Source: Fodinibacter sp963800505 (GTDB lineage: Bacteria; Actinomycetota; Actinomycetes; Actinomycetales; Dermatophilaceae). Taken from it: a stretch of 64,000 nt of DNA. The translations under genes and the position numbers were made by a program. The DNA is taken from contig CAWDBL010000020.1 of assembly GCA_963800505.1 (NCBI GenBank), positions 186,001 through 250,000 on the forward strand, written 5' to 3'. A model generated the notes under the pieces. That model ran no database searches. It saw only the letters and a list, made by a program, of their open reading frames with translations, and was not told the origin of the DNA. The first letter of the stretch is position 1. Every line of letters begins with the position of its first letter. Below are positions 25,841 through 34,305 of this stretch, piece after piece.

Positions 25841-27607
25841 TCAGGCGCGCTGGTCCTCACGGGTGATCGCCCGCCACAACCAGCTCGACGCCGCCGGCTC
25901 GCCCGAGAGGCAGTAGGCGGCGGAGGAGTCGACCAGCAGCGTGGACTCCATGGCACGCCGGGCCGCCGCCTTGCCGGCCAGCAGCACCCGGTCGCCCCGC
26001 ACGAGCCGGTGGTCGTCGGCCGGCGCGAGCGTGGAGCCGCCGTCACCCTCGACCATCAGGCACACCACCTCGAGCACCTGCTCGCGGTCGAGCGGGTCGC
26101 GCAGCAGGTCCCCGAGCAGCACCTCGTGGTGCTCCAAGCGGCGGGCCACCGCAGGCGCCTCCCGGCTGTCGACAGCCACCTCCCACAGCTCGGGCGACCC
26201 GTGGCCGCAGCGCTCGAGCAGCCGGCCCAGCACCTCCGAGCTCCACTCCTGACCGAGGTGCGCCCCCGACTCCAGGAACTGCCACAGCATCGGGGCGCCG
26301 ATGTGGGCCAGGGCCTCCTGGGCCACGACCGCGGTGGGCACCAGCAGCAGGTCGATCTGCATGGCCTCGAACAGGGCGGTGTTCGAGGGCTGGTTCTGGC
26401 GGGCGACGACGTAGAGGTTCGGGTTGACCCGGCGGGCGGCGGCCACGAGCGAGAGGTTCGTGACGTCGTTGTCGGTGCCGGCGATGAAGCCCACGGCGCG
26501 CTCGACCCCGGCGCGCTCGAGCACGTCGCGGCTGGTGCCGTCACCCACGATGACCTCGTCGGCGCCCTCGGGGTCGTCCTGGAGCCCGGTGCCGGCGTCG
26601 ATGATGACCACCTCGAGGTCCTTGCGGCGCAGGTCGCGGGTCATCTCGCGGCCGAAGCGGCCGTAGCCGTAGACGACCCAGGCACCGTCCTCGACGCTCT
26701 CGTGCGCCTCGGGAAGCTCGGCCCCGGGGGCCCGGGTCAGCCAGTTGGAGAGCTGCTCGGTGGCCGGGGCCCGCAGCGCGACGGTGAAGTGGTCGCCGAA
26801 CCGGTCGAAGGGGTCGATGACCATGGGGTTGCCGAACTCGCGCATCCGCGCCGTGATGCCCGGCGACAGGCTGCGGGCGATGACGGGCAGGTCGGGTCGC
26901 AGCACCGCTGCGGCCATCACGGTGGCGAGGTTGGCCTCGTCGTCGTTGGTCAGCGCGAGCACGCCCGCACAGCTGGGGTGCGTCAGACCGGCCTGCGCGA
27001 GTGCCTGCGGGTCGCGCACGTCGGCCACCAGCGCCGGGACGTCGGCGCCGTACGCACCCAGGTCGAGGTCGTCGATCGCCTCCTCACGGCGGTCGATGAC
27101 GACGAACCGCCGGCCGAGCTCGTCGAGCCAGGTGCCCAGCAGCGCACCGGCCTGCCCGTGCCCGGCCATCAGCCAGAACGGCTCGCGCAACCGGGTGACC
27201 GAGCGACGGAACCGTTGTGCGGCGACCGCCTGCTTGAACGGGCGGGACTGCAGCAGCGACAGCAGCGACCCGACGGCGTAGGCCCACCCCACCACCGTCA
27301 GGTAGATCGACAGGGTCACCCACATCCGCTGGGCGTCGTTGAACTCCTGCGGGATCTCGCCGTAGCCGATCGTGCTGGCGGTGTAGCTCATGAAGTAGAA
27401 GGCGTCGAAGAAGCCCATCCGCCAGGTGCCCGAGTCGGACGTGCCGGGGATCAGGGTGAGCCCGAGGATGCTGATCGAGAAGATCGTGATGAGCACGATG
27501 AACGGCACCCGCATGCGGCGCAGCACGAGGAAGACGGCCTCGGACGACGGGGGGCCGATCGCCGCGCGCACCTCGGCGGCGCTCGGCGCCTGCTCCATCC
27601 AGGACAT
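25841..27607 (-). CDS. two-helix potassium channel with two RCK/TrkA-N domains
   Basis: A 588-residue channel. Hydrophobic helices at about residues 32-53 and 93-118 flank a pore loop with the selectivity filter TASTIGYGE (76-84). The cytoplasmic part holds two Rossmann-type RCK domains: the first begins WLMAGHGQAGALL near residue 147, the second WVVYGYGRFGREM near residue 310, the latter with a clear GxGxxG. A C-terminal region resembling TrkA-C or a Castor/Pollux-like segment follows. Two tandem RCK domains in one chain suggest a tetramer with an eight-domain gating ring. Ligand (NAD, nucleotide or Ca2+) is unknown. A small membrane-protein gene lies 9 bp upstream in the same operon. Confidence 0.88.
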   Translation of the reverse strand: MSWMEQAPSAAEVRAAIGPPSSEAVFLVLRRMRVPFIVLITIFSISILGLTLIPGTSDSGTWRMGFFDAFYFMSYTASTIGYGEIPQEFNDAQRMWVTLSIYLTVVGWAYAVGSLLSLLQSRPFKQAVAAQRFRRSVTRLREPFWLMAGHGQAGALLGTWLDELGRRFVVIDRREEAIDDLDLGAYGADVPALVADVRDPQALAQAGLTHPSCAGVLALTNDDEANLATVMAAAVLRPDLPVIARSLSPGITARMREFGNPMVIDPFDRFGDHFTVALRAPATEQLSNWLTRAPGAELPEAHESVEDGAWVVYGYGRFGREMTRDLRRKDLEVVIIDAGTGLQDDPEGADEVIVGDGTSRDVLERAGVERAVGFIAGTDNDVTNLSLVAAARRVNPNLYVVARQNQPSNTALFEAMQIDLLLVPTAVVAQEALAHIGAPMLWQFLESGAHLGQEWSSEVLGRLLERCGHGSPELWEVAVDSREAPAVARRLEHHEVLLGDLLRDPLDREQVLEVVCLMVEGDGGSTLAPADDHRLVRGDRVLLAGKAAARRAMESTLLVDSSAAYCLSGEPAASSWLWRAITREDQRA

Positions 27608-27616
27608 CGCCGGTGC

Positions 27617-28003
27617 CTACCGGCGTCGGTAGGAGACGGTCTCGATGACGAGCAGCACGACCGAGACGAGGTTGGCCAGCAGCGCGCCACCGGAGAGCGA
27701 GACCACGCTGGCCATCGAGTCCGGCGTGAGGCCGGCCGAGCTGACGTTGTTGGCGTAGACGAGCACGACGGCGGCCGCGATGAGCTGGAGGTCGGCCACC
27801 AGGCTGGTCGCCAGGTGCACGGCGCCGATCTGGGTGCGGTCGCCGAACTTCAGCACCGTCGCGATGAGGTTGACGGCGACGGCGGCGAACAGCTCGTAGC
27901 GGTTGTGCACGCTGGGGTCGTTCAGGGGCCCGATGAAGAAGCCGAAGTTCAAGGTGGCCGCGAGCAGCACGAAGAACCCGAAGATCACCTTCTCGAGGTT
28001 CAT
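27617..28003 (-). CDS. small four-helix membrane protein (DUF6394-like)
   Basis: A 128-residue protein with four hydrophobic segments and little else. It begins MNLEKVIFGFFVLLAATLNFGFFIG and has a central VNLIATVLKFGDRTQIGAVHLATSLVADL, with charged and polar residues (K, D, R, H) inside otherwise hydrophobic helices. I connect it with DUF6394 from memory, with moderate confidence. The potassium-channel gene starts 9 bp after its stop, so it is very likely co-translated and may be an accessory subunit. The ATG at 28003 has a GAGG-type site just upstream (minus strand). Confidence 0.7.
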   Translation of the reverse strand: MNLEKVIFGFFVLLAATLNFGFFIGPLNDPSVHNRYELFAAVAVNLIATVLKFGDRTQIGAVHLATSLVADLQLIAAAVVLVYANNVSSAGLTPDSMASVVSLSGGALLANLVSVVLLVIETVSYRRR

Positions 28004-28171
28004 GGTCCCCCTCTCCGTCGCCGGTTCGCACCCGCAGGTTCATGCTCGCACCGGAACCGAGGCGGTGCTGAGGTGAACCTTTCCGCATCGGGCGGGAAAG
28101 TTGGGGCACCGCGCCGCTGTGGCCTCGGTGCGGGGCGGCGGACGGCTCGCGCGCCGGTAGGCTCGCGGGCG

Positions 28172-29365
28172 ATGACTGAGCACCAGCCCGACCACGACCA
28201 CGACCACCTCCACGCCGCCCCCACCGAGAAGATCTCGGTCCGCGCCGGCGAGCAGGCCGGTCGCAGCGACGACCCGGCCGCCACCACCCGGCTGCAGAGC
28301 ATCACCCCGGATGCCGTCGCGCCGGCTCCCGCTGCGGGCGCCCCCGGCGCTCCGGTCACCCCCGGCGCTCCGGTCACCCCCGGCGCTCCGGTCACCCCCA
28401 GCGCTCCGGTCGCCCCCAGCACCCGGTCCGGTCACCCGGCCTACCCGATCGAGGACGACGCGGCCGGTCCCGGCCCGGCCCCCTACGTCACCATCGTGCT
28501 GCCCTGCTACAACGAGGGCGCCCACGTGCTGCAGGAGCTCGACCGCATCACCGCCACGATGCAGGCCAGCGAGCTCACCTACGAGGTGCTCTGCATCGAC
28601 GACGCGAGCACCGACGACACCCTCGAGGTGCTCCGCCGGGCCCAGGGCACCTACCCCCACCTGCGCATCCTGCCGTTCCGGCGCAACGGCGGCTCGGGCA
28701 CGGCCCGCCGGATCGGCACCCAGCAGGCCCGCGGCGAGATCGTCGTGTGGACCGACGCCGACATGACCTACGAGAACGAGCGCATCCCCGAGCTGGTGCG
28801 CATCCTGCGCGACGACGCCACGTACGACCAGGTCGTCGGCGCCCGCACCACCGAGGAGGGCACCCACAAGTGGGCGCGCGTCCCGGCGAAGTGGTTCATC
28901 CGCAAGGTCGCCGAGTGGCTGACCAAGACGAGGATCCCCGACCTCAACTCCGGCCTGCGGGCGTTCCGCCGCGACGTGTCGCTGCCCTACCTGCGCCTGC
29001 TGCCGGCGGGGTTCTCGTGCGTCACGACCATCACCATCGCGTTCCTCAGCAACCAGCACGACATCAAGTACGTCGAGACCAGCTACGCCAAGCGGGCCGG
29101 GGTCAGCAAGTTCCACTTCGTCAACGACGCCTACCGCTACATCCTGCAGGTGCTGCGGATGGTCATGTACTTCGACCCGCTCAAGGTGCTCATGCCCCCG
29201 GCGCTGTGGATGATCGTGATCGGCCTGGTCAAGGCGGTCGTCGACATGTTCCGCCACCCGTTCTACTTCCCGGCCAGCACGGTGCTGCTCATCGTCAGCG
29301 GCATCATGATCGCCAGCCTGGCGCTGCTCTCCGACCTCGTGGTGAGGTCGAGAGACGGTGTCTGA
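28172..29365 (+). CDS. GT2 family glycosyltransferase with low-complexity N-terminus and membrane tail
   Basis: A 397-residue enzyme. Residues 1-105 are disordered in appearance, with a His/Asp-rich start (DHDHDHLHAA) and a six-residue APVTPG repeat. The GT-A domain begins at YVTIVLPCYNEG, followed by CIDDASTDDTLEVL, RNGGSGTARRIGTQQARGE and WTDADMTYEN, the DxD site, then VVGART and DLNSGLRAFRRDV, which place it with polyprenyl-phosphate sugar transferases. Two membrane helices close the chain (about 333-355 and 365-385). The ATG at 28172 is preceded by GCGGGCG, with no clear ribosome site. The next gene overlaps its end by 8 bp. Confidence 0.85.
   Translation: MTEHQPDHDHDHLHAAPTEKISVRAGEQAGRSDDPAATTRLQSITPDAVAPAPAAGAPGAPVTPGAPVTPGAPVTPSAPVAPSTRSGHPAYPIEDDAAGPGPAPYVTIVLPCYNEGAHVLQELDRITATMQASELTYEVLCIDDASTDDTLEVLRRAQGTYPHLRILPFRRNGGSGTARRIGTQQARGEIVVWTDADMTYENERIPELVRILRDDATYDQVVGARTTEEGTHKWARVPAKWFIRKVAEWLTKTRIPDLNSGLRAFRRDVSLPYLRLLPAGFSCVTTITIAFLSNQHDIKYVETSYAKRAGVSKFHFVNDAYRYILQVLRMVMYFDPLKVLMPPALWMIVIGLVKAVVDMFRHPFYFPASTVLLIVSGIMIASLALLSDLVVRSRDGV
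28347..28416 (+). repeat. 18-bp in-frame tandem repeat
   Basis: Four units of GGCGCTCCGGTCACCCCC inside the N-terminal linker of the GT2 gene, encoding repeated APVTPG. The last unit has drifted. Copy number is likely variable between strains and would change only linker length. Confidence 0.85.
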
Positions 29366-31235
29366 CAGCGCCTCGCTCAAGGTCGCGCTGGTCGGGCCCA
29401 CCCATCCCTACAAGGGCGGTGTCGCCGCACACACCACGGCGCTGGCCCACGAGCTGACCGATGCCGGGCACGACGTCACCCTCGTGTCGTGGAGCCACCT
29501 CTACCCCTCGGCGCTCTACCCCGGTGAGCAGTCGGTGCCCGGCGGGTCGGCCGACGTCGAGCCCTTCCCACGCAGCCTGCGGGTGCTGTCGTGGGCGCGC
29601 CCCGACACCTGGGTGCGCGCCGGTCGCCGGCTGCGCGGCGTCGACGTCATCATCGTCGTGCACGTCATCCCGGCCGTCGTGCCGGCGCACCTCGCGCTGC
29701 TGCGTTCGGCCGGCGTCGGGCGCACCACCGCGAGCGGCTCGGGGCCGCGCACGGTGCTCATCGCGCACAACGTGCTGCCGCACGAGGGCCACCCCGGCGA
29801 CCGGCAGCTGATGGAGGCCCTCCTGCGCCGGGTCGACGCGGTCGTCGTGCACTCCGACGAGCAGGCCCGGCTCGCGGCCGAGCTCGGCGCCCAGCACGTG
29901 CGCGAGCTCGCCCTCCCGCCCCATCTGCCCGGCGGCCCCGCGCTGCCGCGCCCCGACCACACCGGCCCGCCACGCGTGCTGGCCCTGGGCATCGTGCGCG
30001 ACTACAAGGGCGTCGACCTGCTCGTCGACGCACTGCGCGACGTGCCCGACCTGCGCCTCACCGTCGCGGGCGAGCTGTGGGGGGATGCCGGGCGCAGGGT
30101 CCGCGACCTGGCCGCAGACCCGCGCGTCGCGGGTCGCGTCGAGGTGCACTCGGGTTACGTTCCGGCAGAACGCATCCCGGAGCTGATGGCGCGCCACGAC
30201 GTCGTCGCGCTGACCTACCGCACCGCCACCGCCTCGCAGAACGCGCTGCTGGCGCTGAGCCACGGCGTGCCGGTGCTCGCCAGCGCGGTCGGCACCTTCC
30301 CCGAGCAGGTGCGCGACGGCATCGACGGCCTGCTCGTGCCGCCGTCCGACCGTGACGCCCTCGTCGCCGCCATGCGCCGCCTCGCCGAGCCGGGGGTGGT
30401 CGACCGGCTGCGCGCCGAGGTGCGCGCCCCTGACCTGTCCGGGCCCTGGGCCAACTACGTCGGCGGCATCGAGGCCCTGGCCGCCGCCCCGGCCCAGGTC
30501 GAGCCGGCCCGTCCCGTCGTGCCGCTCGGCCCGGTGGCGCGGGCCCGGGCGACCGTGGCCGGCATCCGGGCCCGACGGGGCCCCGTGGTCGACCTCGTCC
30601 CCTCAGACATCCCCGAGCGGGTGCGCGCCACCGACCTGCTCGCCGTCGACGACGACGCCCGCGACGCCGTGGGCATCGCCCGCGCGCTCGGCCTGCCCCG
30701 CCCGGGCGAGCCGGTCGCCGCCTGGTCGGCCCTGGGGGCCCTCGCCGCGATCGTGCGCATCCGCGACGACGGGCACCGCTCGTCGGTGATCGTCGACGAG
30801 AGCGGCAGCGGCAGCCCGATGGGGCGCTGGTCGCGCGCGGTCGGCTTCGCCCCGGTCGAGCTCGAGCTCACCGGCTCGCGGGCGGCCGTCGAGGTGCTCG
30901 ACGTCGACACCGCCAGCCTCGACGTCATCACCCGGCTGCACCCCGGCGGCTGCACGGCCTCCGATGTCGACCACGCCCTCGGCCAGGCCTCCTGGGCGCT
31001 GCGCTCGGGTGGGCTGCTCGTGCTCACCGTTCCGATCGGCGACGACGACCCCGACTTCGCCGTGCGCCCGGCCGGCGTGCGCGGCATCCTGGCCCGGGCC
31101 GACGACCTGGGCCTGCGGCTCGTGGGTGACATCGACGGCGACGTGCTCGACAAGATGCGTGACGCCCGCACCGAGGCGGCCGGGGACGACGCACCGGCGT
31201 ATGCCGTGCTGCGGCTCACCTTCCGGCGCCGGTGA
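29358..31235 (+). CDS. GT4-type glycosyltransferase fused to a methyltransferase-like domain
   Basis: A 625-residue two-part protein. Residues 8-365 form a GT-B glycosyltransferase: ALVGPTHPYKGGVAAHT at the start, VLIAHNVLPHEG, then VLALGIVRDYKGVDLLVDAL, and the donor site ALTYRTATASQNALLALSHGVPVLASAVGTFPEQV. It lacks the usual EGFG wording but keeps the acidic/loop arrangement. From about residue 430 the chain resembles a class I methyltransferase in its later strands (VEVLDVDTASLDVITRLHPGG, ALRSGGLLVLTVPIGDDD), but no GxGxG SAM-binding motif is visible, so catalysis is doubtful. GTG at 29358 overlaps the preceding gene. It belongs to a four-gene operon. Confidence 0.75.
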   Translation: MSDSASLKVALVGPTHPYKGGVAAHTTALAHELTDAGHDVTLVSWSHLYPSALYPGEQSVPGGSADVEPFPRSLRVLSWARPDTWVRAGRRLRGVDVIIVVHVIPAVVPAHLALLRSAGVGRTTASGSGPRTVLIAHNVLPHEGHPGDRQLMEALLRRVDAVVVHSDEQARLAAELGAQHVRELALPPHLPGGPALPRPDHTGPPRVLALGIVRDYKGVDLLVDALRDVPDLRLTVAGELWGDAGRRVRDLAADPRVAGRVEVHSGYVPAERIPELMARHDVVALTYRTATASQNALLALSHGVPVLASAVGTFPEQVRDGIDGLLVPPSDRDALVAAMRRLAEPGVVDRLRAEVRAPDLSGPWANYVGGIEALAAAPAQVEPARPVVPLGPVARARATVAGIRARRGPVVDLVPSDIPERVRATDLLAVDDDARDAVGIARALGLPRPGEPVAAWSALGALAAIVRIRDDGHRSSVIVDESGSGSPMGRWSRAVGFAPVELELTGSRAAVEVLDVDTASLDVITRLHPGGCTASDVDHALGQASWALRSGGLLVLTVPIGDDDPDFAVRPAGVRGILARADDLGLRLVGDIDGDVLDKMRDARTEAAGDDAPAYAVLRLTFRRR

Positions 31236-31266
31236 GCGCGCGGAGAACCGGTGGACAGGTGAACCG

Positions 31267-32202
31267 GTGAACAGGGCCAAGGCGCTCAACGCCCTGCGGA
31301 TCGGCCTGCTCGTGGTCATCGTGGCGGCCTGCGTCATCGCGCTGTGGGCGAACTGGCAGGAGGTCTCCGGGCAGCTGCGCAAGCTCAGCGTGCCGGTGGT
31401 GCTGGCCGCGTTCGCGCTGGTCACCTTCGCGCCGATCCTCACCCTGATGGGCTGGCGGGTGCTGCTCGAGGACCTCGGCACCCACCTGGCCCTCCCCCCG
31501 GCATCCAGCGTGTTCCTCGTCGGGCAGCTCGGCAAGTACCTGCCCGGCTCGGTCTGGACCGTGGTCGCACAGGCCGAGATGGGGGCCCGGCTGCTCGTGC
31601 CACGGCGGCGGATGGCCGTGGTCGGCATCCTGTCGATCGGGCTCGCGGTGCTCACCGGCTGCCTGCTCGGCATCCCGGCGGTGCAGCCCCTCGTCGCGTC
31701 GCGCGGCGACGCGTTCTCGTGGTGGTGGGTGGTGCTGGCCGTGGCCCTGGGCTGCGTGCTGCTCTGGCCCCGGCTGCTCAACGCGGTCATCGCCCGAGGG
31801 CTGAAGCTGATCCGTCGTGAGCCGCTGGAGCACGACCTGTCCGGGCGGGCCGTGGCGCTGACCTCGGCGTGGTTCGTGGCCGCGTGGGTCTCCACCGGGT
31901 TGGGCACCTTCGTGCTCGCCCGCAGCGTGGCGCCCGAGGCACCGCTCGGCCCGCTGCTCGTGACCTGCATCGGCGGCTTCGCGCTGGCGTCGGCCGCCGG
32001 GATGTTCAGCGTCCTCGTGCCCGCCGGCGTCGGGGTGCGCGACGGCGTGCTCGCCCTGCTGCTCGTCACCCTGATGCCGCTGCCGGCCGCCACCGCGGTG
32101 GTCGTCGTGGCGCGCTTCCTCGCGGTGCTCGCCGACCTGCTCCTCGCCGGGGGCGCATGGGCGTGGGGACGTCGGCACGACCTCCTAGGATCGACGGCGT
32201 GA
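31267..32202 (+). CDS. LPG-synthase-type transmembrane protein (UPF0104/flippase-like)
   Basis: A 311-residue membrane protein with about eight hydrophobic segments. GWRVLLEDLG, FLVGQLGKYLPGSVWTVVAQAEMGARL and MFSVLVPAGVGVRDGVLALLL are the conserved pieces of the lysylphosphatidylglycerol synthetase transmembrane family, often annotated as flippases next to glycosyltransferases. The GTG at 31267 starts MNRAKALNALRIGL. The methyltransferase gene overlaps its stop (GTGA). Substrate unknown; by context it may move a polyprenyl- or lipid-linked sugar made by the two enzymes upstream. Confidence 0.75.
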   Translation: MNRAKALNALRIGLLVVIVAACVIALWANWQEVSGQLRKLSVPVVLAAFALVTFAPILTLMGWRVLLEDLGTHLALPPASSVFLVGQLGKYLPGSVWTVVAQAEMGARLLVPRRRMAVVGILSIGLAVLTGCLLGIPAVQPLVASRGDAFSWWWVVLAVALGCVLLWPRLLNAVIARGLKLIRREPLEHDLSGRAVALTSAWFVAAWVSTGLGTFVLARSVAPEAPLGPLLVTCIGGFALASAAGMFSVLVPAGVGVRDGVLALLLVTLMPLPAATAVVVVARFLAVLADLLLAGGAWAWGRRHDLLGSTA

Positions 32203-33014
32203 CCGACTCCGTAGGGCCCGGCGAGCGTGAGGAGCAGCTCGCCTACTCCGAGATCATGGCCAAGATGCTCGACGAGCAGGGCCGGCGCCAGAAGGCCGCG
32301 AAGATCGTGGCGGTCGTGCGGCACGCGCTCGGGGTGCAGACGCTCGACGGACTGCGCGCGGTCGACGTCGGCTGCTCGGCCGGGTTCATCGCCGACGAGC
32401 TGGCCCTGGCCGGGGCCACCACCAGCGGGGTCGACATCGACGAGCCGGGGCTCGAGAAGGCCAGGGCCCGCTTCGGCGAGCGGGTCGACTTCCGGCTGGC
32501 CCGCGGCGAGGACCTCCCGTTCGACGACGACTCGGTCGACGTCGCGGTGCTCAACCACATCTACGAGCACGTCGTCGACCCCGAGGCCGTCGTCGCCGAC
32601 ATCCACCGCGTGCTGCGTCCCGGTGGCCTGCTCTACCTCGGCATCGGGCACCGCTGGCAGGTGGTCGAGCCGCACCACCGGCTGCCGTTCCTGTCGTGGC
32701 TGCCCCGTGGTGCGGCCGACCGGTACCTGCGCCTGACCGGCAAGGGTGACCACTACTACGAGCGCTACTACACGCCGGCCGGGCTGCGGCGGTTGTTCGC
32801 GGCCTACGACGTCTGGGACTACACCCTGCCCGTGCTCACCGACCCGGTCGCCTTCGCCGCCGGTGACAACGTCCCGTCCTGGGCGGCGCGGGTCCCACCG
32901 GCGGCGTTCCGCGCGGCACTGCCGCTGGTGCCCACCTACGTGTGGGCGGCGTTCAAGGGGCCGTCCACCCCCGCGGGGCAGCCGCTGCGCGTCCCGCCGC
33001 GCCACCTGTCCTGA
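32199..33014 (+). CDS. class I SAM-dependent methyltransferase
   Basis: A 271-residue enzyme. AVDVGCSAGFIADELALAGATTSGVDID is the SAM-binding region (motif I with GCSAG), RLARGEDLPFDDDSVDVAVLNHIYEHVVDPEAVV gives motifs II-III, and RVLRPGGLLYLGI motif IV, as in Methyltransf_11/UbiE-like proteins. The C-terminal half has aromatic-rich HYYERYYTPAGLRRLF, which may bind the acceptor. GTG at 32199 overlaps the preceding stop, and its own stop overlaps the next start (TGATG). It closes the glycosyltransferase operon; it probably O-methylates a sugar or lipid carrier, which is inference from context. Confidence 0.85.
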   Translation: MTDSVGPGEREEQLAYSEIMAKMLDEQGRRQKAAKIVAVVRHALGVQTLDGLRAVDVGCSAGFIADELALAGATTSGVDIDEPGLEKARARFGERVDFRLARGEDLPFDDDSVDVAVLNHIYEHVVDPEAVVADIHRVLRPGGLLYLGIGHRWQVVEPHHRLPFLSWLPRGAADRYLRLTGKGDHYYERYYTPAGLRRLFAAYDVWDYTLPVLTDPVAFAAGDNVPSWAARVPPAAFRAALPLVPTYVWAAFKGPSTPAGQPLRVPPRHLS

Positions 33015-33943
33015 TGGGCGCCGCCGCGCAAGAGCGGGTCGTGCGCACCTCCCGCCCGGTGCCGCTCGGTGCGGTGGTCGGCACCTTCCGGAGGGGCGGG
33101 GGCGACCCCACCAGCCGGCGCGACGACCACGGCTGGTGGTTCGCCTGGCGCACCCCCGACGGCCCGGTCACGCTGCGCCTGGCCGCGGCCCCGAGCGCGG
33201 GTGAGGTCGCGGCATCCGTGTGGGGGAGCGGTGCGGCCTGGGTCCTCGAGCGGGTGCCCGACCTGCTCGGCGAGCGCGACGACCCCGAAGGCTTCGTGAC
33301 CCACCACCCGCTGGTGGCGCAGGAGTGGCGTCGGTTCCCCGGCTGGCGGGTGCCCCGCTCCGGGCTGGTCGTGCAGGCCCTGGTGCCCTCGATCATCGAG
33401 CAGAAGGTCACCGGCAAGGAGGCCTTCGCGGGCTACCGGCGCCTGGTCCGGCGCTTCGGCGAGCCGGCACCCGGGGCAGGGGAGGACCGCGGGCTCGTCG
33501 TGCCGCCCACCCCGCAGGGCTGGGCCGGCATCCCGTCGTGGGAGTGGCTGGCCGCCGGCGTCGACCCGGGCCGGTCGCGCACCGTGGTGCACGCGGTCGG
33601 GCGCGCCGGGCGCCTCGAGGAGTGCGCCGACCTGCCGGGCGAGCAGGCCCGGGCCCGGTTGACCGCCCTGCCGGGAGTGGGCCGGTGGACCTGGGCCGAA
33701 GTGGCCCAGCGCGCCCTGGGGCTACCCGACGAGGTGAGCTTCGGCGACTACCACGTCGCCAAGGACATCGGCTGGGCCCTGACCGGCACCCCCGTCGACG
33801 ACGACGGCCTGGCCGAGCTGCTCGAGCCCTATGCCGGGCACCGCTACCGGGTGCAGCGGCTCCTCGAGCTCGGCGGGCACCACCGGCCCCGCCGCGGCCC
33901 GCGGATGTCGACGCCCACCCACCTGCCGGTGCGCGGCCGGTAG
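33014..33943 (+). CDS. DNA-3-methyladenine glycosylase II-like (AlkA/HhH-GPD family)
   Basis: A 309-residue base-excision-repair enzyme. LVPSIIEQKVTGKEAFAGYRRLVRRFGEP is the conserved helix region, LPGVGRWTWAEVAQRALG the helix-hairpin-helix, and VSFGDYHVAKDIG supplies the catalytic Asp position of HhH-GPD glycosylases. The N-terminal 100 residues form the AlkA-type beta domain. It removes alkylated bases from DNA. ATG at 33014 overlaps the stop of the methyltransferase gene, so it is transcribed with the polysaccharide operon although its job is unrelated. No Ada-type regulator lies nearby. Confidence 0.88.
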   Translation: MGAAAQERVVRTSRPVPLGAVVGTFRRGGGDPTSRRDDHGWWFAWRTPDGPVTLRLAAAPSAGEVAASVWGSGAAWVLERVPDLLGERDDPEGFVTHHPLVAQEWRRFPGWRVPRSGLVVQALVPSIIEQKVTGKEAFAGYRRLVRRFGEPAPGAGEDRGLVVPPTPQGWAGIPSWEWLAAGVDPGRSRTVVHAVGRAGRLEECADLPGEQARARLTALPGVGRWTWAEVAQRALGLPDEVSFGDYHVAKDIGWALTGTPVDDDGLAELLEPYAGHRYRVQRLLELGGHHRPRRGPRMSTPTHLPVRGR

Positions 33944-34023
33944 CCGGCGGCGGCTTTCGGCATCAGCCGTTCGGCCCTCGACACATCGACCGTTCGGCCA
34001 TCCTTGATGGCACAATCAACTCC

Positions 34024-34236
34024 ATGACGTTCGACACGCTCCGTCAGGGCCTGCGCTGGACCTTCTGGGTCCTCGTCTGGCTGATGACGGCGCTGCTCGG
34101 CGCGCTCCTGTTCCTGGGCACCGTCCCCGCGGTCCCGGTGGTCGCGCGCTGGGTCGCCTTCGCGGTGGTGCTCGGCATCATCGGCGAGGACGTCCGACGC
34201 AAGCTGGTCCCGGCGCCCGAGAAGTCCCGCCGCTGA
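34024..34236 (+). CDS. small two-helix membrane protein, unknown
   Basis: A 70-residue protein that I do not recognise. It starts MTFDTLRQGLRW and has two hydrophobic segments (about residues 13-32 and 38-53) followed by a basic tail ending PAPEKSRR. High coding-type GC at third positions and a start placed cleanly after a non-coding gap support it as a real gene. A strong terminator follows, after which the F420 genes run in the opposite direction. Confidence 0.6.
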   Translation: MTFDTLRQGLRWTFWVLVWLMTALLGALLFLGTVPAVPVVARWVAFAVVLGIIGEDVRRKLVPAPEKSRR

Positions 34237-34272
34237 CGCCTCGGCGCCCACCACAGAACCTTCCGGCGACGG

Positions 34273-34305
34273 GGGGCCGTCCGTTCCCTGCCAACGGGCG
34301 GCCCC
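34273..34305. terminator. stem-loop between convergent genes
   Basis: The inverted repeat 34273-34285 with 34293-34305 has one G-T pair and a 7-base loop. It lies between the 34024 gene and the cofE stop and could end transcription from both sides. Confidence 0.7.
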
